Positions 40,370 to 51,929 of a DNA stretch of 64,000 nucleotides are shown here, one piece after another; within the stretch, counting starts at the first letter, position 1; every line of letters starts with the position of its first letter. The notes beneath the pieces are model-generated. The model searched no databases, was not told the origin of the DNA, and saw nothing but the letters and a program-made list of their open reading frames with translations. The DNA is taken from the NCBI GenBank assembly GCA_020747065.1, contig JAGMVK010000001.1, positions 1,178,001 through 1,242,000 on the forward strand, written 5' to 3'. The stretch comes from Cadophora sp. MPI-SDFR-AT-0126. Lineage: Eukaryota; Ascomycota; Leotiomycetes; Helotiales; Ploettnerulaceae. The position numbers were made by a program, and so were the translations under genes.

Positions 40370-43300
40370 ATGGCTTCGACTTCATATCCACAAGCTGAGA
40401 GCTCGACTGGCAGTGGCTCTCCTCAGCAATCGCAGCAGCAGCAGCCTCCTCAGCATAAGCGCGTTTACCAGGCGTGTATCCCTTGTCGCAGGAGGAAAGT
40501 GAAATGCGACTTGGGGAGTGTTGACAACCCCGGAGACCCGCCTTGTAAGTCCCAACCTCAACTCGGAATAATCCCAAGACAAGCGCTTATTCTCCCATGA
40601 AGGTGTGCGATGCAGAAGAGAGAGTAAGGAATGTTTCTTCTCTGCGACGAGAAGAAAGAGGAAGCATGAGGATGGCAGACCCGACAGTCTCGACGGTTTC
40701 GAGTACCAAGACGAGTACATCGTTCGCAATGGTCGGAAAATGGTACAAGGCTCGCCCCCAGCCTCGATGCGACAATCGTCAATGGGAGCTCCAACATCTG
40801 CTAGATCAGCAGTACCCTATGGAGATGGTGCGCCTGTCCTTACTGGACCGCCCTTGACGCCCGGAGGATCAATTGGTAGAACGCAGCCATTGCGCCGGCC
40901 CACCGAGAACACAAGAGATACCTCCTACCGAGGCGAACGGCACTCAGATGAATCAAATACACAATTGGAGAATCTTGAGGCACAGGAGGTTATGCGAAGG
41001 GAGGTTTATGGTAGGCATGGTGTTTATTGAAGCTTGATCATGAAGGCTAATGCGAGTCCAGGACCCCACGATGCTCTGGACTTACTCTACAAAGCTGCTA
41101 CGGATAGGTAGGTGATGTGAGAAACAAGAGTTACGGGAGAGGCTCACAATTTCTTTAGCCCAGGCCACAAGAGAAGTAATAGCCAAGTCTCATCAATGCT
41201 TAACAACAGCACATCCGGACATCAACCAATGGTCTCTCCTCTACAAGCCATCAATCGACCATTTCAGACCGACATGAGACCCCCGGAGGTGCGAAGAGAT
41301 GTTGCGATTGACCCTGCCTTGTCTTCAGAAGCTATTGATAGGCCAGAGAGGACGCAAGAGCAAGGATATAAGGATGCTGTGAAGGCTTGGTCTAGGTTCC
41401 GATTTGTTCGAGCTGGATGGTTCACTCCAAGCGAAGCTATTGATTACATTGATTAGTACGCATCTTGAACCCTTACCAGGTTTAATCTACTGACTGACTG
41501 ATTGTAGCTATTATGAATACCTTTCTCCACTTACACCAATATCTCCGCCAACTTTCAGAGATCCTGGAACTCACCCAACACTTCTCATTGAGGAACCTAT
41601 CTTGACCGTTACTCTTCTCACCATTGCTACCAGATATCGACGAATCCCTGGCCCTGGAGGTCACTGTAGATCACATGCAATTCATGAACAACTTTGGACC
41701 TACCTGCGCGGAATGATTGAGAGATGTCTCTGGGGCCAAGAGGCTTTTGGGGGTGGATTTTGCGGATCGGGAGCTGAATCTGAGGCGCAAACATCTAGCA
41801 CTGCGCCATGGAGAGGATTACGCAAAGGTAGTTTGAGAACACTGGGCACCATCGAAAGTCTGATGATATTGACGGAGTGGCATCCACGGGCACTTCACTT
41901 CCCTCCAGCAGAGGCTACTGACGAGCTCATGCTTCCCTCTTATGATGCTTCCGATACTTACAGCACAGATGAAGAAGGCATTGGTCGACTTCCTAGAGGC
42001 GTTGGTGGCAAGAGAATTGAAAGTTGGTTAGAACCAGCTTGGAGAAGTGATCGAATGTGCTGGATGCTACTGAGCACAGCCATGGGCTTGTCTTACGAAC
42101 TTGGTGTTTTCGACGAGATTGACGAGCTGTTAGAAGCTGGCGGGGAATTAACCCGGCCAGAATACGAAGATGAGGCATATCGTCTACGTGCGGGACGAAT
42201 AAAGAGGCTTTTGCTGATATATGTCACACAATTGGCTGGCCGCCTTGGATGGACAAATATGGTTCCGGAGAACTTAAGGGTCACAGATCCTGCTTTCGCC
42301 CCTCGAAAACGAAGACCATCGATCGACGGCAAGACTCCCGAGACCAACACTACTGTGACCAACAGTTTCAATTACATCCCAAACCTGGAGCTGGATGACC
42401 AGATTATCCACTGTTGGGCTGGAATCAGTAATGCCATGCGAATTGGTAATGAGAAGCTTTTCAGGTCGAGACAATACACGACGAAGATCATCAAAGATTC
42501 GAGTTATGTGGAGCTTCTCAAAGACTTCCAGCCCATGCTAAAAGCATGGAAAACAGAATTCACGCGTTTCAATCTTCCCCAGTACATTGGTCACATACTT
42601 TCGATCGAGTATCAATATGTTCGAATATACGTCAACTCCCTCTCCTTACAAGCTGTTGTTGAAAGGTGCAGTACAGAGGCTGGCAATCGCTTCAATGCAT
42701 CTGGACATCCTGGCGACGGAACAGTGGTTGGCGCCATGTCAACTGAGAACCAGCAAACGTATTACGGAAAGCTACCTCTTGCAACCTTTGGTAGCTACAC
42801 AGCTGCTGATCAAGACTACGTCAAGGAAGTTGTAGATGGAAGTCGAGAACTATTGACAATAGTCGTAGATGGTCTGCTACCTGGAGACTATTTGAAGCAC
42901 GCCCCAGTACGGACATATTTCAGAATCATTAGCGGTGCTATGTTTTTGTTGAAAACATTTGCTTTAGGCGCATCAAAGAGTGATGTAGAGCATAGTATTG
43001 GACTGATGGACAGAGCCGTTGATGCTCTACGGAATTGCGTAGTCGATGATGTCCACCTAGGTATTCGCTTCGCAGATCTCCTGGAAACACTGACTTCCCG
43101 ACTCCGAGGCCGCTTCATCAGTGCCCCTGGCCCTCATCCACACGGCGACCCCATCAGCAGAACTCGCAGTCCAACTCTACATCACGAATCCGACAGCAAG
43201 CGACAGAAGATGGAACAGCACGACCAGATCCGAGAATGGAATGCCGCAACTCCGAATTACGGCATGAGCAACGGCACAGGTGAGTAACACATAAAATACC

Positions 43301-43641
43301 CAGTTCCCCATCTCTCATGAAACACTCCTCACCTCTCAATAGATCTCAACGTATCAGCCACACCGTTTGATCTCAACCAAGGATCCTTTGTCCCCGCTCC
43401 CGGCACACCTTATAATCAGGGTCCTGGCTCGAGCTACGGCAACGATTTGCAGGACCCCTTCAGTGACTGGAATGCTAACGGCGGTACGGATTTCTGGTAT
43501 CTCCCGCCTGGGACGGCGTTCTATCAGCACCTGGGTGATCAGGGTGTCACACAGACGGCTGAGGGTGTTAATGTTGGCGGCATGGACTTGCTGGACTTTA
43601 TGGCGTTGGATGGGCCGAATTTTGTTGGTGAAGGGTTTTAG
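40370..43641 (+). CDS. Zn2Cys6 transcription factor, ARO80-like
   Basis: Six exons: 40370-40544, 40603-41010, 41062-41107, 41159-41455, 41508-43279 and 43343-43641 (998 aa). The zinc cluster has Cys36, 39, 46, 59, 62 and 69 with a long 12-residue loop ([12 protein letters not shown]) between the third and fourth Cys, a feature I associate with the ARO80 group. The first intron splits the fourth Cys codon. A Gln/Pro-rich leader precedes the cluster and RRKRKHEDG follows it. The middle homology region is long (about residues 320-850), including [12 protein letters not shown] and [30 protein letters not shown] helices. The Asp/Phe/Gly-rich C-terminus ([14 protein letters not shown]) looks like an activation domain. 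Yeast ARO80 induces aromatic amino-acid catabolism genes (ARO9/ARO10); the same role here is inferred. Confidence 0.85.
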
Positions 43642-44781
43642 GTTGGGATGAATAGGGAAATTGGAGAACACGGGGGGCGGGAGGCGGTATGGGTAAACAG
43701 TACATGTATGGCTTTGTGATGGAATTTTATGGCCAGAGTGTTAGGAGCCCCATGGATGGATTTTAGGAGCGAAATGGAAAGTAGCAAGCCTTTATGATTG
43801 CTATGAAGTAGCGATGTTATTCCCACGTGTTGTTCTCGCTCCTATTATTGTTTGAGAAGTCTCACGGGAAGAAATCGTGACAAAAAAAAGTGTCACAATT
43901 TCTTCCCCTTAATAATTTCTTCCCCTTCATACATGCACGTGAAATGAGGGGTAATTTGCCAAATATCGTATGATTGAGGGGTTCTGTTCGAGAGGGAAAA
44001 TCTGGAGATTGAAGCTGGCCGTCGACTCATTGAACATCAAGTAGTAACAGAACCTATCATTCATTCTGTTTTGTTATACCTATCACTCGGTGTCCTGAAA
44101 AGGGATCTAATGCCGACTGTCATGCGTACGTCGTCCATATGCCAGAAGTCAACATCTCGACTCTTCATCTCACTCACACATGCAAAAGAGGAGTCATTTC
44201 ATGTTTTGGAAGAAAATCTCAATTGGGTATTATTTCGCAATGTATCGTATCGTAACGCAGGCAATGCCATGCCATGCGGCTCCCTGTTACACAGTCCAAG
44301 CAAGTCCAGATATCTGATCGCTAGACTCCCCCTTAGAAAGACGAAAAATAAGCAAAAAATGAAAAAGGCCATGCTCGCTTGCTCCTTCACTTCTATCGTA
44401 TCCTATCGTATCTTACATGACTTTTATCCTGAGAGTAACGCCCCAGTTTGGCTCGAATGACCTTCTAGAAAAGGGGAATGAGAAAGAGAAGCGTATGGTA
44501 CAGAGGATGAATGGGAGACAGGGGATTAGAGGCGTGCCTGACGTGACGGTATGTAAAGCAACATCCGCAAAGAAGCAGATCTGTGTGCCGTAAACGCCAT
44601 TGCTGGGAAAGAGATAATACCAAGCAAGAAAACAAGCAAGCTCTCTGGACACCAGAACTGAGCAATGCCACCAAGAGACCGGCTAGCAATCGAGCATCAA
44701 CCGATGCTCGGTAAGGAGAAGTTTCTTATCAATAAGAGCTCTCTTGTGGTGAAGCGAAGCGAAAGTGAAAAAGGCAAATCT
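43642..44781. other. Intergenic between convergent 3' ends, with a hairpin
   Basis: About 1.1 kb between the ARO80-like gene and the phosducin-like gene. It contains a strong inverted repeat at 43866-43907 (entered separately). A 129-codon frame at 44071-44460 lacks an ATG start and is not called. Confidence 0.45.
43866..43907. repeat. 17-bp inverted repeat with 8-nt A-rich spacer
   Basis: Left arm GGGAAGAAATCGTGACA (43866-43882) and right arm TGTCACAATTTCTTCCC (43891-43907) pair at 16 of 17 positions; the one mismatch is C.A on the plus strand and would be a U.G wobble in minus-strand RNA. The TTTCTTCCCCTT half is repeated directly at about 43916-43927. The flanks do not extend the match, so it is a hairpin rather than a visible transposon terminus. 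It could be a terminator-like element or a tiny MITE remnant. Confidence 0.75.
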
Positions 44782-45747
44782 TCACAGAACTTTGTGCTTT
44801 CTGAGAATGGTCTCTAGCGCCCGGGTATCGAATAGCGTATCGTCGGGGATCTGATCGATGATATAGGTCAGATTTGCGAAGAGGTCGCCTTGGTTCTTGT
44901 AAGCGAGGATGGCGGGTACTCCTGCATTGTCGAATTCGATGTCTTCATAGTGTACGCGAACGAAGTGGATGGATGGGTTCTGAGGAACAAGTGGGGAGAG
45001 AGCGTCGGAGATGACTTGGGAGACTGGGCACTGGGGGACCGTTAGTATATGTACAGCAGTATGGAGGTAAGTTGAAGAGAGAATGGGCGGAAGGGAAGAG
45101 CATACCTCCGGATCGTAAACAAAGACCACCACGACCGTGTCTCTCGTAACCTTCTCAATGGCGTCCAAGTATCCCAAAGCATCAACCTCATCAAAGCGTC
45201 CATACCGGCGAACACTAGGACTCGTCCTCCGATTCCTGATATCATTGCCCTCTCTCTTCAACTCCTCACGTCTCTGCTCTCTCCAGCGCTCTACAAACTC
45301 CTCCTCTTCACTCGCACTCCCCTCCCCTTCATCCCTCAAGAAAGTACTGAGCCTCTTATTCTCCTCATTCCCACTGCCTATCCTCGTCGCGCTACTCGCC
45401 CTCGCAACCTTACTCCTCCACCCATCCTTCGTCTTACTCCGTCTCGCCTCCTCGAAACTCCGCGCATCGGCAATGACGCCCTTGACGCCCGTGGTGCGGC
45501 CATTGTCGAAGTCTCGGTGCGGGAGGAACATGGGTCCGCCGCGGGGGTCGAGGGACGGCATGCGCATGTTGTTATCGATCTGTTTCTGTAGGTAGGCCTG
45601 CTCTTCGTCTTGATCCTCTCCGCTCTCGTGCGCCTTGTCGTTCTTGTAATCTTCACTGTCGTCTCGGTGGTGCGTGAGTTTGCCAGAGGAAGATGCTTTG
45701 GCTATGATGCTGTCGAATTCCTCTTGAGCGGCGGTTTTGGCTGCCAT
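44782..45747 (-). CDS. Phosducin-like protein (PhLP1/PhnA/Bdm-1 type), G-beta chaperone
   Basis: Two exons, 45747-45106 and 45030-44782 (296 aa). The intron (75 nt) has GTATGC, TACTAAC and CCCCAG. It is a multiple of three without a stop, so the unspliced frame also reads through to 321 aa. The N-terminal half is charged and helical (SLDPRGGPMFLPHRDF ... FVERWREQRREELKREG). The C-terminal half is a thioredoxin-like fold beginning RRYGRFDEVDALGYLDAIEKV. It includes TVVVVFVYDPECPVSQ and HFVRVHYEDIEFDNAGVPAILAYKNQGDLFANL, where Val-Pro stands at the cis-proline position; no CxxC redox pair is present. PhLP1 assists CCT-dependent folding of G-beta and its pairing with G-gamma. The next gene upstream in the same orientation encodes the G-beta subunit. 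Confidence 0.88.
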   Translation of the reverse strand: MAAKTAAQEEFDSIIAKASSSGKLTHHRDDSEDYKNDKAHESGEDQDEEQAYLQKQIDNNMRMPSLDPRGGPMFLPHRDFDNGRTTGVKGVIADARSFEEARRSKTKDGWRSKVARASSATRIGSGNEENKRLSTFLRDEGEGSASEEEEFVERWREQRREELKREGNDIRNRRTSPSVRRYGRFDEVDALGYLDAIEKVTRDTVVVVFVYDPEVCSSLPPILSSTYLHTAVHILTVPQCPVSQVISDALSPLVPQNPSIHFVRVHYEDIEFDNAGVPAILAYKNQGDLFANLTYIIDQIPDDTLFDTRALETILRKHKVL

Positions 45748-48537
45748 TTTGGAAGAGGGTGGGTGCTGGGTGCGCCGAGGGTCTTATTTATGGTCGAGGG
45801 AGGGAGAGGGATGTGTCAAGGAAGGACGGGGTCCGGCAGATCGAAGAGGGCTGAACTAAAGGAGAAATCGAAGAGAAGAAAGAAGGGGAAGCGCCTGCAG
45901 GTGGGCAAGGGGATGTCTGGAATGCTTCTGGAAGACGCGGGAGAAGGCGTGGCCGGCTGATCAGAGGTGAAATGCAGAAAAGAGTGGATGTCACAACGTC
46001 CGACTCAGGCCATGACCGTCGTTCCAGGCATAGGGGACGGCTGGTGAGTGGTCGGATATGAGCGAGCGGAGCCCTGAAAAAGAGGAGTTGTGTGATGTCG
46101 GAGCTGTTTCAGACTTGATATCGTGAGGTTTTATGCCATGCCATGCCTTTGCGTTCGCTTCAATTAGATGCCAGTGCCGGGGTTGTCCCTCGAGCGAGGG
46201 GTGATCGACCAACGTCACCTTTCAGCTCTCAGCCTATTTTCAGCGCTGAGTCTGCCGGGCCCGCTTTGATATACAGTACAGGGGCATGCGTGTTGCTTTG
46301 GTACTTCACTGTCCTAATTGGTCCTGGCACTTTCACTATAATGAGTTAATTGCTTAGTTATTTTCTAGAATACGAAGACAGACACCGCTCTATTAATATG
46401 TATTGAAGTCAGCATAGACAGCGAGACTGAAAATACTCTGGTTTGTTTACATACGTCTATCCATATCAAAAGTGCGTTGTAACCATCATGCCTCGGTGAT
46501 TTGCAGCAAACAAGCCTGATGTCAACCGATCAACTGATCAACAGTAAAACTCTGCTGATCTATATTTCCTTTCCCCGATACGTTTCTCCCATTACCACAC
46601 AAGCATTCACTTCAATCCTCTTTCCCCATCAGTCTGCCGCAAGCTTCAGTGCTTGACAATCGACTCAATCAAGCTGCAATCACATCACCTACCACACCAC
46701 CGTGCTTTGCAAAACTGAAGTCCTTGAGAAGGAAGCAACAGTACAGTTGCGGACCGAACGTTATTCTAAAAATACACATATGCCATAAATTACATCAAAA
46801 GAAAAGGGCCGTAGAACAAGGAGACATGTGGTTCCTGGCATTACCATGCAAACTTCAAGCTCCAAGCTCCCAATCCCAAGCGAAAGGAGGTAGCTGTTTT
46901 AGCGCACGGCGTTTCACATGCAGCAGTGGCGGTCCAATGCGAAGCGTGAAGCCACCGGCAGTCAGACCTCAAGGTCGCATTGGCTCGTTGATGTGGTGAT
47001 CATCTTCAGGCGGCTGGCCTTTCTTGAGAAGACTAGACTAGGAGTTAGCAGCCGTTTGTTCCCCTGCCTCTTCTAGAGTAGTCATTCGAGGTACAACTCT
47101 AGCTTCAGGTATGTGTCATGGACAATCGAGCGAAGACGGCCTTTTCCAGATTCCCATCTTACAAGACAGTCTCGTAGACAAGAGGATCGTTGATGTGAAT
47201 TTCCCAGAGTGACAGGCTAGCTTCAATTGCTGTTCAAAGCTCCTCAATCACCAAGCGGTTGGGGCTACTGTACTGTGACTTCGGTAGTCAGTAAGCTAAC
47301 AAGTAAGCCCTGGAAGAGTACGCCATGAAGGAAAAGGGTGAGGTTCCAAACAGTGGTGTAGCTGAGTGTCTTTGGTTATATCATACATCTCTGCAATATA
47401 TCTCCGCAATAGTAAGCTGTTGGAACACGATCGTCCAAGCAAAAGGAAGAGAAGCAAAGCCCAAGCCCAAGTCCGGGCCCAAGCAAAAGTCTGTTTTCGT
47501 CTATGCTCCTGTACGGCCCAGATATTGTTTCTTCCGCCCTTGCGCTTGACCCCGTTCCGTCTTCCCCGTTAAGATCTTCGACAGGATTTCAAGAAACTTC
47601 GCACGCATAAGGGCGTTCCTCCGGGGAATACATAAATCTGTCACGCAAATATAGAGAGTACCGCCGTTGTTTTGTATGCAATTATTCGGACTATTGTACA
47701 AGCATTGATTGATTGATGGAACCGACGACGCCAAGGCAGATGGGTGTGCTAGCGACGGAGCAGTAGCACCAACAGCAATAACAGCTTGATAAGAGTCCAT
47801 CCATCCCTCTTCATTCCCTCCACCCTTTCCCCATCCCCCTTTACTGCTTCATTCTCACAACCACATAATATATCTACACAAATACCCAAAGACAATAAAG
47901 GGGCAGTCAGTCCATGGAAGCCGGCCTTCTTGCGGAATTGCAGGACCAACACAGACGTAGACAGACAGAGAAACCTCTCCAGCACCGCCGCTTGACTCAC
48001 TACAGCAGACTCTCCCCCACCGAGACAACCCTCGAGAGCTTTTTTTATTTTGGGAAATTGAGCACAAGGAAAAACGACATGTAGAGAAGGAAGGAAACAG
48101 GGAAGTAGGCGATGTGAGGGCCTGGCACCAGATGTCTCGGTAGGATATCATCGCAGCAAACAGCCTTGGGCTAAAGGACGCGCCAGAGAAAGAGCAAGAG
48201 TAATGCACGCAAGACCGCCCATACGAACAAGAATAGTGGGAAAAGAGAATTATTCAGCACAGAATAGGAGATCGCGATCAACTGGTGGATGAGTCTCCAT
48301 GAGAGCAGATCGACAGTTCAGCAACAACTCCTACTTTGCCGAGGCATGGATTGGTATCGTAACTTCGTCCAGTAATACGCCAAGTTGCAGAGATTAACAA
48401 GGCGGGGTATCGTGTATCGGTTGCGAGTGATTAGAGGTATTTGTAGGTGTGGTCGGATTTCGGGGGTTGGTGAGCCTCGAGCTACTCTGCACAACTCGAT
48501 TGTGGAATACCGTCCGCTGTCGTCGGATGTAGATCTC
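45748..48537. other. Intergenic, 2.8 kb, no gene seen
   Basis: Lies between the G-beta 3' end and the phosducin-like promoter, both on the minus strand. Only short frames without ATG or splice support are present. A short TTGA run at about 47705-47717 and pyrimidine-rich stretches occur. It may hold non-coding transcripts but nothing can be called. Confidence 0.45.
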
Positions 48538-49875
48538 TCACATAGCCCAGATTTTGAGCTACAAAAGTGTTAGCTCAGCTTAGAAAAAACAAGAATATCT
48601 TCACACACCAATGAATCCCAAGATCCAGTGCACAAGCTCATGCCATCGTTGCTTACACCCAAACAGCTGACCCGATTGTCGTGGCCGACCAGCGATCCGA
48701 CCTTCTCTCCACGAGTGATGTCCCAGACCTGCACAAGGTGTTAGCATTGTAGTCCTTTCTCAATGTTGATAGAGCGCCGCGAGGTCAATCTTACCTTGCA
48801 TTCGAAATCATCATAACCAGCAAACAGAAGTCTTCCAGATACTGACGTAGCAACCGAAGTAATACCACAGAGAATTGCTTCGCTCTGGTAATTGTTAGCA
48901 GATATCCCAGTAAAATTGAAGCTATCATACTCCATATTGATTGAGTTCTCTATCAGCCCGGATGTCGAACAATCTGCAGGTTGCATCATCGGAACCAGTG
49001 ACAAATGAGTGTCCGTCTGGGAAGAACTGAATCGCATTGATATCCGACTCATGTCCAGCGAAAGTTTGGACAGCCTTGCCAGCACGAATATCCCATAATT
49101 TTGCAAATGCATCGCAGGCGCCAGAGACGAAGGTGTTCTGATTCGTTGGGTTGATGCTGATGCTCATGACATCTCCAAGATGGTCTGCGAACTCGGTGAC
49201 CTTGGAGCCAGTCTCTACATCCCACTTCATACATGTCATGTCGCCGGAGGAGGTGAGGATACTTCGGTCATTGATGAACCGACAGCAGGAAAGGTACCCG
49301 GAGTGACCAGAAAGTTCCCGTGCAACTCGGGTTGGACCATCGCGATTTGAGTTGAGGTTGTAGATTGAACAGATATTGTCGAGACCACCGCAAGCAACGT
49401 AGTTTCCGCTAGGGGCATAAGCGCAGGTCATAACCCAGGATGAGCGCAGAGGAATAGCATGGACTTTGTTTGTCGTATACGCATCCCAAATGATGAGCTT
49501 TCCGTCTTGTGATGCCGATACCAAATGTCTCCTGTCGGTGGACCAATGCATGGCGTAGATCTTCGCAAGATGTCCCTTCAAGGTCTTTCGGGTCTTCATC
49601 ATCGTGTTCTTTGGTAGGGCTTCCTGTTGACTACGGGCAATGCCAGAAACTGCACGATACTTGTTAGTACACAATCGCAATGACTACAAACCAGAAACAT
49701 CATCAATTGGATGATTGTAGACGTGGAACCTTGACTACAATGGCCGCAATTACTTACGCGTGCCGTCGGCCAGTTCATCCTTCTTGCGCTTTATTCTGTC
49801 CTTCAGATTCTCTGCCTCGCGACGAGCCTGTTGGATGCGCGCCTGCATCTGATCGGGCGATACTTCGTTCGACAT
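48538..49875 (-). CDS. Heterotrimeric G-protein beta subunit
   Basis: Five exons: 49875-49758, 49649-48931, 48884-48795, 48728-48609 and 48558-48538 (355 aa). The N-terminal coiled coil that binds G-gamma reads [22 protein letters not shown]. Seven WD40 repeats follow, starting with [29 protein letters not shown] and including [59 protein letters not shown] and the last repeat [15 protein letters not shown]...SWDSLLKIWAM. The match to fungal G-beta (SfaD/Gpb1/Gnb-1) is very close. It works with G-alpha and G-gamma in nutrient, pheromone and virulence signalling at the plasma membrane. The final exon holds only seven codons. Its folding chaperone PhLP lies downstream on the same strand. Confidence 0.97.
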
Positions 49876-50264
49876 GGTGGCGGTCGGACTGTGCAGGAGG
49901 ATGAGGTCGTGATTGTTGTGGTGTTGAAGTTCGTTGAAGGTGAACCTTGGACGTCGTCGGAGAACGAGATGAGGCTAGGTAGGGGGGTTCGGGGGTGAGC
50001 CAAAAACGGAGGATAGCTCCCCGGGCTATTGGCTGTTGGTGTCGCTGTCAGCTTGGTGACAAGTGGAGGTTTGGGTGATGGATTAATGGACGATTCGGGT
50101 CGACGCAGCTGTGCGATAGATGGTCAATTGGATGTAAAAGAACCGACGCGATTATCAGCAAAGAGGGTTTGGTGGGTGAGGTATATTGTGAGTGTGGTTG
50201 GTTGCAGTAATTGGGGTTGGGTTGGGCAGCTGGGCCGGGCTGGACTGGGGCTGGGGCTGGGAAG

Positions 50265-50287
50265 GTGAGTGAGTGAGTGAGTGAGTG
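50265..50287. repeat. (GTGA)n tetranucleotide repeat
   Basis: Nearly six tandem units of GTGA about 400 bp upstream of the G-beta start codon. Confidence 0.9.
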
Positions 50288-50397
50288 GAAGGGACGAGAC
50301 GAAAGGGTGTGGAGTGGAGAACTGGCAGGATTTGAGAACTGAGGTACGATGTGATGCGGTGCCGTGCGGTGCTCTCTGTGCTCTCTGAATGGTACCG

Positions 50398-50425
50398 GCT
50401 TGGTTGCTTGGTTGCTTGGTTGCTT
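50398..50425. repeat. (GCTTGGTT)3 octanucleotide repeat
   Basis: Three perfect tandem copies plus a half copy, in the same non-coding region as the GTGA repeat. Confidence 0.9.
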
Positions 50426-51929
50426 TTCGAGGGGGTTAGGGGCCGCGCTAATAGCCGGAGCGGCCACTTTCTGCTTAGCAAGAACGCAGCTCGGCTACAA
50501 TTGGTGATTTCCACTGTGGAGACGTTCAATAGGGGTTGGGCCAGATGAATTTGATATAATATTTGATAGAAAAGAGACATATGGATGGCATATGTAGGCA
50601 GGTAATGTCCATACAGCCACGACATCCAGCAGTGAATTTGAATTGATCTTATTATAAGAGCCAGAAAGGCTCGCGCAGTATCTAGGGAATTCTCTCTGAT
50701 GGTTGAAAGGAGCATGTGGTTGTGGAAGGTATCCTGTAGCAGTGCAGAGACACACCATAACGAAATGAGTCCTATTCTCCTCTACTTGGAGTCCTGTCCT
50801 GTATCAAAAAAAGCCCACTCTCATTGGAAGATACCGGTAACCAGTTTTCGCACTGCGTCACTGCAGCCATTTGCTGTACAACATCTCGGTCACCATCATG
50901 ATCCGATCACATCCGGAAGCATTTCTTCGCTCCTACCACCCAATGACAGATTTCGAGGCTTACCAGACTGTCAAAGCACTGAACTGTATTCGTATATTGT
51001 CCGGGACCTCCTACTAGTTTGACAGCTTCTCTGGCACTAGATATCTGATATCACTTTTCTCATACGCCTCTTTCCGACCTCTACTTGCGCAAAGTAGCTT
51101 CCAATTGATATCTCAAGACTTGGTCCAGAGATGTTTTTCTTATCCAAGCAGAGTGTCCGAAAAAGGCAACTGGATGGGTCCTCTCCTTGCATTTTGCCTG
51201 CTCGTGCAGCAACTCTGCAGGTAAGCTAGGCCATTTAATTGCATTGCATACGATCTCCAGGGGAATTTTACACACGGGCAGCTTCCGTCACTGCTCGGCA
51301 CCCCATGAAACCCTTCTAATATCACTCTCTAGCCGAAATATTGCAGGACTTCTTTCTCCTGTGATGCGACATGTTGGAAGTAAGCATCGTCACCCCGCAA
51401 ATTCCTGTCCTCCAGCTTCATATATTGGAAGGTTTGCTGTCGCACTTCCGTACCCCTCCTTCTCCTGTACCACAGACAAGGTACAGAGCTGGCAGCTGCG
51501 GATCACCGACTAGCCATATATTTCCCCATCTATGCCCCTTTCAGACATGTTGTCGCAGACAATCCAATCAGATGAACACCTCCCCACTGCCGGTGACGCC
51601 ACGGCCCAGAGCCGGAGATTTAACTCTGTGTTTTCCACTCTCCCCATTTTCGATGGCCGCTCTCCCATTCTCGATGGCAAGCACCAAACCTTTTCATTTA
51701 TAGATTTCTTAATTTGGCATCTTGTACTCAAGTCGATAAAGTTTACTGGTCAAACAAGCTTTGCAATCAAGCGTTGGTTCTGACTCTGCATGCGTTCCCG
51801 CGACCTTCACACTCCTCTTGTCAGAAGACAAACTCTCTTCAACCCCGGAGCAGGAGGTATATCATATCCACTCTGCCGCCATAAGCCCACCACAAAGAAC
51901 CAGTCATAGTCGGTCTCACCGCCAAAATT

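Larger units (their letters stand above)
49876..51929. other. Intergenic, 2 kb, divergent promoters with simple repeats
   Basis: Upstream of both G-beta (minus) and the deaminase gene (plus). It contains a GTGA run at 50265 and an octanucleotide repeat at 50398 (entered separately). The 186- and 139-codon minus frames over the repeats are low complexity and not called. Confidence 0.45.

Noticed and set aside
44071..44460. 129-codon plus-strand frame
   Set aside because: Non-ATG start, Lys/Ser-rich random-looking composition, between two convergent 3' ends.
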